A stretch of 64,000 bases of DNA. Source: Monosiga brevicollis MX1. Taxonomy: Eukaryota; Opisthokonta; Choanoflagellata; Craspedida; Salpingoecidae. Below the pieces are notes generated by a model that saw nothing but the letters and a program-made list of their open reading frames with translations, searched no databases and had not been told where the DNA came from. The stretch is from contig NW_001865059.1 of the NCBI RefSeq assembly GCF_000002865.3, forward strand, positions 462,237 to 526,236, in the 5' to 3' direction. Positions 49,200 to 64,000 of the stretch are shown piece after piece; position 1 is the stretch's first letter, and each line of letters opens with the position of its first letter. Made by a program: the position numbers and the translations under genes.

Positions 49200-50670
49200 C
49201 TCTTGATTTGACGCGACAGAGAGATGCTTCCGGTACGCCCGACGCGCCTCGCATAGTATGGGGAAACAGCTGTGGGAAACAGCTGTGCTACCACCTGGCA
49301 AATTGATGACTCGATGCCCATTGAAGATTGTGTGGGGAAAGAAAGAAATCGGGCAAGGACGCCCGAGAGAGGCATCACGGCACAAGCTCGTGCGCTGGCA
49401 AGTCCAGTGCCGCTGCCGCCTGTCTCGTTGGTTCCTACTAATCCAGCTCTCGCTCCGGCCCCAACCACATGTCCAATGTCTTTCAAAATAATACAAAATC
49501 ACACGGCGGCTGTGTACCAACCCCACCGCTACGCTACGTCGTGTTCACATGTCCAAAAGCCCGCCCCCCCGCATTCTTGACCAGTGAGCCATCCAGACGG
49601 TTACGTCGACCCAGCAGCGCTTTGCAGCGCTATAGCCGTCATCTCAACTCGGGAAGAGAAAGATAAAAAATAAACGGCGCCCTCTTGATGCGAGCAAGGG
49701 TCCTTGCATGCTACGGGCTTTCTCGCCCGCCTTCGCCTCGACTCACTCCCCGGTCGGGTGAGTGAAGCCATTCTCATTCTCGTCTTGATTCGCACCCGTC
49801 TACTACGACTTGAATTGATGCCGTACCATCCCCGAGAAGGATCATCCTTGCTCAAAGGCCCGCGAGGGTCTGTGTCCGCTACACTGGGGCCGATCCCACA
49901 CACATATTTGGTGGAGCTGTGGCTACAACAACAAGTCAGCTGCTCAGCCCACTTGGTCAACTCTTCTGTGCTTGGCCGATATAATGCGCGCACCTCGCAA
50001 CGCTCCAGGCTGCTCGTGGGTACAAAAGTCATGAGTGGGCTTGGGCCCGGTTGAACCGGACAAGTGCGTCGTGGGCTCGTGGAAAAGGGGCTTCGGAAAA
50101 CCAACACACGCTCTCAGAAGGCCAGGCATGGCCACCCTCCTCCTCACTCCTTCCTGTCTTCTCCTCCTTCTCAGAGGCAAGAGGGTCGGCGATTGCTTCC
50201 GCATGGTATTTACAGTGCTCCTGGCCTCCTGTCCCTCGACCACGCACGATTGCGTTGATGCGTCCTTGCGTCGCGGTCTTCCCTGGACATTTTGGCTCTT
50301 GAATCGCATGCTCTGATCAAGGCCTTCCCAAAGTGCACACTTACACTCGTTGCACGATCCGGTTGACCAGCAACCCGCAACCAGCGGCCTTGACCACCTC
50401 CCGACAAGAGCCATACCTCGCTACCCACCACACCTGCTGCTCTTCACACACACACGCGCGCGCACCACCCACGGCTTGCTCTCGCGTTTGGCAACCATTG
50501 CCAAGACGTGTGCGTTCCAAACTTGCACACTCTATCCACCACCGCCTGGTTGGTGGCTTCAAGAGTGCGAAAAGAAGCAGAGGCGGCCCGCTAGTCCGCT
50601 TGCCTACCACAGCCTGCTCATCCACACTAGCCGTCACATCACGCACACACACACGCACACACACGCTGCA
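49200..50670. other. Region without a confident gene
   Basis: Overlapping frames exist on both strands at 49601-50107 (-; includes YRPSTEELTKWAEQLTCC) and 49704-50054 (+), with no family match and no clear splice pattern. A (CA)n stretch at about 50640-50665 immediately precedes the next start codon. A direct repeat GGGAAACAGCTGTG occurs twice near 49260-49287. Confidence 0.35.
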
Positions 50671-52838
50671 ATGTCGGTATCGCCCTTGCGGCGCTGGTGC
50701 GCCAAATCGAGTGCCAGCTCGCACAGTTCCTCCACCGCCTCCTCGCGCTCCAACAGTTTGGATCCGACAACACCGCTCTTGGCCACGGGATCGCTCCCCG
50801 ATTTGGTGGCCGCCCTGTCCCTGACCTGCAACGAGGGCGTCGACTTCCACGATCCGGATACTTGCGGTATCGGCAGAACTCGCCAAGGCAGCTTGCGCCG
50901 GCGCGCTAGCGACAACGCTGACGACTATCGCGCCCGCCACGACGACAGCAGCCTCAACACTCGCAGCCACAGCCACAGCCACAGCCAGTGTCTGTCCATT
51001 TTATCCCACGCATGCTCAGATCAGGAAGAAGACCTTGACCGGGCGAGCTGTGATAGTGGTCTTGGACAGTGCTACCCCGTTTCCACCCCTACCTCGCAAC
51101 GACCCTCCTTAAGCAACGCGCTTGCTGCCAAACCCAGCGGGGGCATATCCGATTCCAGCCAAGCGGAGGAGGTGTTGTCTGAGGATCAGACCGGCTCCCA
51201 TCGCACCTCTACGTTTGCCCCTGCTGCCAGCGCTCCGCCTTGGCCCTCATCGCCTGCCTTGGTGGATACTTCTGTCCCTGACCCCCTCGTATCCACCGAC
51301 ACTCAAGCCGTTGATTACGCGACCCAGGTGGTCCCGGCCTTGGGCATCTACTCGCGCCACCCCAGCCTCGTTGCCAATCGCGATGATTCGCCGCGTGCCT
51401 CGCTGATTGCCAACCCATTTATCATGAATGGTACCCCGCTTCTAGCCCCCGTGGCTAACCTTGCTACCCGCCCAACGATGGCCTCGCCTCACTCCGCCCC
51501 CGCATCCGCACCCGGATCTGGGCAACCAAACACGGGCCACACGATGACAAAGCAAGCACCATCGCCGCCGGCCGCTACCATTTCCCCGGAGGAGCGACTG
51601 GCTCGAGCTCGGCGCCATCGCGATGCCGCCTCCCGGGCCACACTGGCCGGCCGCTGGGCCGAAGCGGAAGCAGCTTGGCGCGACGCCTACAAGCTTTTTT
51701 CTGGCTTGCCCGATCGCAGCGAGGTACGTCCCAAACCTAAACCCCCCATCCTTATGACCATGCCCCGAGCAACTCTTTTTTTTTTTTTTTTTCCCACTCA
51801 CCGGACACTCACGTATGTCATTTGCCCATCATCTGCGCAACATGTATCAGACCTTGTTACACATTCGCGTGGAACTGGCCAAGGCTCTCATTCAACAGAA
51901 AAAAATTAACAACGCCATCTTTGAGCTGCGCCAAACCAGAGCTTTGGCCAAGAACACGGTCGGCTCAGCGGACGAGCGCTACCGCCTTTGCCTTCTGCAC
52001 TTGGCCCAAGCCCATCACTGTGCCTTCACATCTCGACACGGTGATGTCACACACGCCCTCCGTGCCGTGTCGCTCCTTTCCGAGTATACCAGTGCACGCA
52101 TCGAACCAGCAACCCGTACGCCTGCCCAATGCCAGGAAATGGCCCAAGCCTACCTCTTGATGGTTTGTCCCAACCCTTGGCCCTGGCTGCTAAACACCGT
52201 CCCACAGAGGTTGTGGTAAGCCATAGCACGTAGCTGACCCTCTCCCCGATGTATTCCTTGTCCTTGGCAGGCTCATTTGCACCGGCTTCTAAGTGATGCC
52301 CGCGAGGAGCGGCGCGCGTTACGGCACGCGCTGGAAAACGTGGTGCAATCCCCCCTCCGCCGCGACGAGAAACTTTTGCACACCATCCAGTCACGCCTGC
52401 GCAAACTCAGCCAACCCCTGGTGCCAACTTCGGGTGGGCAAGACGCGGTGAGCGTGTGCAGCGCCGAAAGTCATGGCAGCCACAGTAGCCGTGGGAGTCG
52501 CGGTAGTGCGGGCAAAGTTTTCGATCAATGCACGGTACGCACCGGCCTACCCATCCAAGTTTGGGATAGAGCAGGGTTTGCCACCGGATTCGATGTGATA
52601 GGGTTGTAGCGCGTTTGCAACACTCACGCTGCCTGCCAACTTTCGCTCGATGCTTGCGCCTTGCAGGTATGCTTGGACCAGGCCCCGCAAGTTCGCTTCA
52701 ACCCGTGTGGTCATGCCTGTGCCTGTCACACCTGCGCCAAGCAGCTATACCAATGCCCACTCTGCCGAGCAGACGTCTTTGAGCGGAAAACCCTTCGCCA
52801 GCAAAGCCGCGCCACTTTAAGCAAGCCGCTTTCTTAGG
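50671..52838 (+). CDS. RING-finger protein with Ser-rich N-terminus and helical repeat region
   Basis: ATG 50671 (MSVSPLRRWCAKSSASSHSS) directly follows a CA repeat. The first exon (~350 residues) is Ser/Pro/Thr rich and disordered, with a His/Ser run (SHSHSHSQ). It ends in a helical segment, 'RDAASRATLAGRWAEAEAAW' then 'LFSGLPDRSE' (donor GTACGT), resembling a MIT/TPR hairpin. The next exon continues TPR-like ('LAKALIQQKKINNAIFELRQ', 'LHLAQAHHCAF'), then AHLHRLLSDAREERRALRHA and a Ser/Gly-rich stretch. The last exon carries a C3HC4 RING: 'VCLDQAPQVRFNPCGHACAC', 'CAKQLYQCPLCRADV', ending at TAG 52836-52838. E3 ubiquitin-ligase activity is inferred. A T17 tract (51776-51792) marks the first intron. 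Confidence 0.8.
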
Positions 52839-53770
52839 CCATTAGTCCTGGAAAACATGCCTATTCAACTCTTTGTGTTCTTTGTGTTCTTGTACTCATC
52901 TTACCCCTTTATGAGTGCGTCTATTCGTTGTTGGCGAGAAGCCACCGAATCGTCGCCAACCCACTAGCCCTATCAACCTCTCAACGTATTCGCTCCCGTC
53001 CCCGTCCTCTCCCTTTTCGGGCACGCCGGACTCTTCTTTTCTGCATCTTTATCCTCGATTTCATGCCAATTTACGTGCTTTTTTTTTCTAATTCTTCTCT
53101 GCACGACGTTCTTTGCTCGGGGTCTTCATGGCAGCACCATTGCGTGCTATGACCATCGCTGCTATGAGTCATGGGTCAGCCAAGCGATGTATATTTCTGA
53201 GCACCTCGTGCAGTCCTTGTTTTGAAAGTGCCAAAAAATAAGGGAAAGGGAAAAAATAGCTCACGAGCACAGACAAGCAAAAAGGGCTCCTGCGAATTTA
53301 TTAACTGGCGGGTGAGAAGGCATGTCGAAACAAAATCAACATTAGAGCTTCCAGCGTTTGCAAACCAGCAGCGACATCCTGTGAACAACCTTGACATGTT
53401 TGGCCACTAAAAACTTGGGATTTGCCCATCTGCCCGATAAGTATTGACCTGATCACGTCAGGCCACCAGATACGGAAAGTTTGATGACTTCACATCAACT
53501 TGCTTCCCCGAATTTATTTGCGCCAGTGATATTCACTTCTGGTGTCTTTTGGCAAAGAGGATGCGAGGCGGGGTTGTGCAAACGCCGTCTCAGAGCCTCT
53601 CACTGTGCGCTCAACATCACCTCTATTTTTTTGTACAGGAAAAAGCATATTATTATTATTATTATTATTGCTCGCTCAAGCAAGCACATTCACGCGGTCA
53701 CTTGCTCTGGAACACACTCGAACGAGGAAATCATCAGATTCTTGTTGACGATCCCGTTTTTGCTTCAGAC
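52839..53770. other. Intergenic between convergent genes
   Basis: AT-richer, with no convincing coding frame. It has a short (ATT)n tract at about 53650-53669. It is the 3' flank of both the RING gene and the EF-hand coiled-coil gene. Confidence 0.55.
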
Positions 53771-56700
53771 CTAGCTGGCTTGCCAGGTGCGCTGCACGGT
53801 GGCCGTGCGATGGGTTGAAATTTGATTTCCAGAGGCTGGGGTCGAGCGACATACGTAATCCGGACCGCTGGCCAGCTCATAACGCATTCGTCCGCTTCCC
53901 CTGCCACCCTCCGTGTGGCTCTCCTCATGCTCCTCTCGAACAAAGGAGGTCATGTTGTTCGCATTCAGGTCGACGGGCGAAACGTATTGAATGCGGTTGT
54001 TATTGCTGCTGCTACTGCTGCATTGAGCCACTTGCAATTTGCTGCCCACCGACACTGAACTGGGCATCATGACGGCACCACCCCGCAGCGTGGCACTGTG
54101 TGGCAGCCTGGTCAGCACCGGCGTGGGTGCGCGGGGCGAATCTTGGGCCTGCATCTGCTGATTTTCCGAGGACACGTGGCGCGCCACAATGTGAAACTTG
54201 CTGGGGGAGCGGCCGCCCGAGTCATAGCTTTGATCATATTGTGGCTCGGCTCGCAGCAGCGCAGTTGAGTGACCACCATTGTCTTGCTCGCGGATCTCCC
54301 AGCGCTCTTCAAAGTGTCGCCGCGAGTGGCCCCCACTGTGGCGGCTACGGCGGCTGGCATCACTCCCCGAGTCTGACATGGGGCTTTGGTCCCGATGGCG
54401 AGAATGGCTGTTGTTAGCCCTGGACTCGGACCAACGCTGTACTTCGATATCTCGGTGTGCCGAGCGTCCTCGTTCTGCACTTGGGCTGCGGTGCCGCGCC
54501 CGGGGCGATGCGTGCCGTGACGACTGTCCAGAGCTGTGGTGCGATGAATGGCGGGAGTGACGGGAGTGACGGTGCCCTTCATCGTGGGGCATGCGTACAC
54601 CATCACGCATGTCGCGCAATAGCGAGGCCACCTCCTGTGCAGTCAGGGTACCGGGCTCACGCTCGCTACCAAAAATATAGGTGGCGCGGTTGGGGCGATC
54701 ACGAAGCTGGGCCTCGAGCTCGATGATGCGCTCGCGCTGCTCCAGTTCAACCTTGCGCTGTAGATTTAGCTTGTCTTCCAGGACGTAGACCTGCGACTGC
54801 TCTTCCTCGTAGCGGTGGCGCAGGCGCTGAAGCTGCACCTGCGTGCGAGATAGCTCATCACTCAAGTCTTGATAGCGCTCAAGCAGCTGCTGATCCTCGT
54901 CATCGAGGCGCTCCCGCGAACGCCGCAACATTTCGAGGTCTTGTTTCAGCTGCGCGTTTTGCACGCGTTCATCCGCCAACATGTCTTGCGCCTCGCGTAG
55001 AGTGCTTGGGTCAGTCTCGAGCTGTGTGCGATCTTTCAGCGGCGAATAGCTCGCACCACGAGGTGGCTCGCGCTTCTTGCCTTCTTGCTCATGAGTGACG
55101 TGAATCTTCACTTCGTGCGTCGGCGCGTCCGAGGGCAACTCGCTCGATTGTGGCCGTTGATTACGTTGGGCCTCATCCAGTTGGCGCTGCAAACGTTCGC
55201 TTTTGGTGCGGAGTTCGTCGTTGGCCAAGTCGCCTTGCTGCTGGCGTTGTTGTGCCTCATTGAAGAGCTGCTGCAGGCGCTCATTCTCAGCTCTCGCAGC
55301 ATCCAGTTCTTGTTGCAAGCGATGCGCACGGTTGACATCCTCGCGCTGAACAGCAGCATCTCGATCGCGCTGCTGTTGCGCTTCCTCCTGCTCGCGAGTG
55401 CGTTCATCTTGCAGCTCGCGGAGGGCGACTTCGCTATCACGGAGGCGCTGGCTCAGGCGGCGAATGTCATCCAGTGCTGAATTGTAGTTTTGTTCCAACT
55501 CGGCCGTGTGTTCCTCGAACCGACTCTTCTCGCGCTGTTCTGTTGAGGTCTGGCTGTTGTGTTGAGCCTTGAGGCGTTTGACTTCGATACGCAATGTTGC
55601 CGCCTCTCGTTCCAGTTGCTCATAATCGGAGCGCAGGCGAGTCATTTCTCGCTCTTGCGCGTCCTCGACCTCCTGGCGCGAGAAGACCGAGTTGTTGAGC
55701 GCGTTCTGGGAAGCCAGTCTCTCACGAAGCTCGCGCACTTCCTCGGCGTGACTGGTTTGCATGACCGTTTGTGCTCGACGCTGTGATTCCAGCGAGTGCG
55801 TCAGATGTTCCACTTCCTCGCGCAAGGCCGACAGCTCCATGTGGTTGTCGGCGGCGCCGTCATCCTCCACCTCGACGTCTTCAACCTCGACGGTGACATT
55901 TTTTGTGACGACGGTGTACTCGGGAGCCCGACTGGACTGCACCGGCAAGGGCTGATTTTGGTTGGCGGCGCTCTCGTGCAGAAGCTCGCGGGTTTCCGCC
56001 AGCTGACGCTCGAGACTTTGGATGCGCTTGCGATACACCTCTTCAAGGCCGTCGTCCTCTTCATCGGCGCTCTGGCTGCGACGATCGCGCTGAGCCGTGA
56101 AAAGACGCTCCTCCATGGTTTGCTGGTAGGCATGAAACTCGAGCTTTTGATCACGGACCTCGCGCTCGGCCCGGTGTCGAGCACTCCGCTCCTCATCCAA
56201 TTCAGCCTCAAGTTCCTCCTGCGCGATGGGGGTACGAGATGGGTAAAGCATGAGGCGTGAGCAAGTTTTTGGTAAAGAAATCTTTTGCGCCAGTCCAGGA
56301 CGCTCGTACCATGAGGCGTGTGTAGCGGGCTTTGGTAGTGGCAACATCTTCGGTGCTGGCGCGCTGTTCTGCGTCGCGGCGTTCGCCGTCGACTCGCTCC
56401 AGCTCGGTGTGAAGCTGGGCCAACAGGCGCTCATAGTGCGCTTTCATCTGCTCCAGCATCTGCTCCTCGTGTTCAATCAGTTCGTTGCGCAGATTCTCTA
56501 GCTCCCGGGCGTGGTGCTCGTCGGCAGCATCGTCGTACTCGCGGACCAAATGCTTGCGAAAAATGACCTCGCGTCCACTGCTGTCCGACTGGCTGCCACC
56601 GGCCTTGCGCATCAGCTACAATGGGGGGAATCGCGGACGTTGCAGAGTGGAGTGAGGGGCAACGGCTTGGCCAGACTCGCAAGGGGCGGTGAGGGCGCTC

Positions 56701-57079
56701 GGCAGGGAGTACATACCGCATTCATGTCAGCGTGCTGGATGCTGGCCCGAAATTCACTCTCGGACCAGCGTCCGTCGCGGTCTTGATCGTAGGTTGGCAT
56801 GAGCTCGCGAGCTTTCACCAGGGCCGAATCCTAATGGCGTGGTGGTGTGAGCGACGTGCCAGTGCGTCGGCGCGACGCTGCCCGCAATTCTGGGTTGCTG
56901 GATCGTTGTAGCGCAGTGCGAACCTGTGAGTCGGCCAAGCCGTGGTTGGACAAGGCCTGGGCAAGATCGCTCTCGTCGACATAGCCATCCTGGCCCACAT
57001 CCACACTCTGAAAGATGTGGTGGTATACTTGTTCGGTATACACCTCCTGCTCGGCGTACTCCTCGGAGATGGAGGCCAT
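53771..57079 (-). CDS. EF-hand / long coiled-coil protein (unknown family)
   Basis: ATG 57079 opens MASISEEYAEQEVYTEQVYH, followed by EF-hand loop 1 (DVGQDGYVDESD). After a short intron comes EF-hand loop 2 (DQDRDGRWSESE), with canonical Asp/Asp/Asp and terminal Glu. Coiled-coil exons follow, with 'REYDDAADEHHARELENLRN' and 'QEELEAELDEERSARHRAER'. A single exon of about 800 codons then has continuous heptad-like Glu/Arg/Gln/Leu sequence. From about 54590 downward it becomes Ser/His/Arg rich (SRHSRHSSHHSSGQSSRHAS). It ends in a beta-like tail with 'RMRYELASGPDYVCRSTPA', TAG at 53771. EF-hand plus coiled coil recalls ninein, CRACR2A and Rab44-like cytoskeletal or trafficking proteins, but no specific ortholog is claimed. 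The Ser/Arg-rich stretch is a likely phosphorylation region. Confidence 0.8.
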
Positions 57080-57456
57080 CGAGCCTGTGATTCTGTAGCG
57101 CAAGGGCCACAGGGAATGGGGGCTTGGTTTTGAGGATCAACGGCAGCGCAGCTTCCAACCGATCTCATTCGAGGATGGGCCTGCAGAAAGAAAATACGCG
57201 CCGCGCGCATCAGCAGGGGTGCAATTCAGCATCTGCCAAGCTTGAAATCACAACCGCGCGCGTCAAAGCCGTCACACCCGAAGCGCCACAAGGAGCCCTT
57301 GCAGAGTGACTGGACCGAATGACAAGCTTACCAAAGCCGCGCACGCTTAATCGCGCAGGGAAACTCAGGGTGTGGATGTTGCCACTGCGACCCGCTGTGT
57401 GTCGCGGCAACGCGACGCCTGCAAGCAACGATCCCGCCAAAAAGTGTCATGAACCT

Positions 57457-57519
<63 letters not shown>

Positions 57520-58216
57520 TGACAATGGGGACAGCAACAGTTTCTGGTGACTTGTTGTCCGCGCCAACTGCATGCATGCACATATCAAGTGTGTCTGAGG
57601 AGGTGTTGTAAAACACTGTTCCAGATGTATGTTCATCCCCTCTTAAATAAAGAATTTGATATCCGAGTGAGCACCGTCGTGCTCGTGAAGATCTCGAGTA
57701 TTTCTCTCTCTCTCGCTCTGCTTGTGAATCGATCCCGGCGGTTTTTCGCGTGCCGTTTCGGTCGGGTCTGGGTCACTGGTGGCGCAGTGACCCTTGTCAT
57801 CTTGTTGATTGGAAGCGTGTCTTTTTCGATTGGGATCGTGAAGAACTGCTTGAGGTGAGTGATGGTGCAATCGACGGCGCGATCGCATGGATTTGACTGA
57901 ATCTGATCTGACTTACATGTGAATAATGCGGCAGGTTATACCTGTAAACGCTGAGCCAATACGTCTTTTTTTTTTTTTTTTTTTTTTTTTGGGAAGAGGT
58001 GAACACCGGTGAGGCGATCGTCCTCTTGCAGATACTGTGGAGACGCAGGTCCGAGATCCCGCTCGGCTCGTCGGCTGCTGATCTTGGATAGCAGAGCTGT
58101 GAAAAGTCCGTTCTTTTCTCCCAGTTCAGTTCGGCATTGGGTTTTGAGACGGTATTATTGTATTTGGAGGGGGCTCATGGCAGAGAAAAATTTTCATCCC
58201 GGATGTTAATTTCATC
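57080..58216. other. Divergent intergenic region with (GT)n and T26 tracts
   Basis: (GT)n at about 57459-57518 and T26 at 57965-57990. No confident coding frame; the hydrophobic frame at 57775-57858 (TGGAVTLVILLIGSVSFSIG) is short and unsupported. It separates the EF-hand gene (-) from the ankyrin-kinase gene (+). Confidence 0.5.

Positions 58217-64000
<5,784 letters not shown>

Noticed and set aside
49601-50107. 168-codon minus-strand ORF and overlapping plus-strand ORF as genes
   Set aside because: Both strands are equally open, with no recognisable domain and no consistent splice sites; left as undetermined.
57547-57858. Small hydrophobic protein upstream of the ankyrin gene
   Set aside because: Short, low-complexity, with no conserved feature and no splice or promoter support.

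Overview
The window is nuclear DNA from a gene-dense, GC-rich unicellular eukaryote. The best fit is a choanoflagellate resembling Monosiga. The evidence is short GT-AG introns of about 50-200 bp, several per gene. The proteins are animal-like: ACTL6A/BAF53, FBXO9, CEP295, CLIP3/4-type CAP-Gly, ECD, EDEM, a membrane protein with a pYxNx-type cytoplasmic motif, TIR, and an ANK protein with a probable kinase start. There are abundant dinucleotide and poly-T tracts and one assembly gap (29075-29503). Species assignment is inference. No rRNA, tRNA, CRISPR or retrovirus-like element was seen.

Layout. 0-10 kb: a Cys-rich protein (-), an unknown gene (+, 1844-3660), an unknown gene (-, 3934-5510), and a CEP295/Ana1-like centriole protein (-, 6244-10012). 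10-20.4 kb: a zinc-finger/SAM/RING protein (+), ACTL6A/Arp4 (-) and, divergently, FBXO9 (+). 20.7-25.1 kb: a multi-domain protein with two TIR domains flanked by Tudor-like modules (-). 26.5-32.5 kb: a PPM1A/B-type PP2C phosphatase (-), the gap in a GA microsatellite, and DPH5 (-). 33-39.2 kb: an unknown possible beta-propeller protein (+), then an EDEM-type GH47 mannosidase that appears fused to an OS-9-like MRH lectin domain (-). 39.8-47 kb: a single-pass membrane protein with a predicted Grb2-type SH2 site (+), ECD (-), and a CLIP3/4-like ankyrin/CAP-Gly protein (+). 47.4-49.2 kb: an intronless Tc1/mariner-IS630-like transposase ORF lacking the third acidic residue (+). 50.7-57.1 kb: a second RING protein (+) and a long EF-hand/coiled-coil protein (-). 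58.2-64 kb, running off the edge: an ankyrin gene (+) in which each 33-residue repeat is its own 99-bp phase-0 exon, followed by a long helical region and what looks like the start of a protein kinase domain.

The genes are mostly unrelated housekeeping and signalling genes, each with its own start; there is no operon logic. Three loci stand out. The EDEM-MRH gene joins the enzyme and the reader of one ERAD glycan signal. The tandem-TIR protein pairs a TIR that keeps the NADase glutamate with one that has lost it, behind a possible acylated N-terminus. The ankyrin-kinase gene shows very recent segmental duplication of exon-intron units, with nearly all divergence in one pair confined to the ankyrin variable positions. 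Dinucleotide repeats sit just upstream of many start codons.

Exon boundaries were read by eye from splice signals, reading frame and remembered family sequences, so start and end points of multi-exon genes are approximate unless stated.
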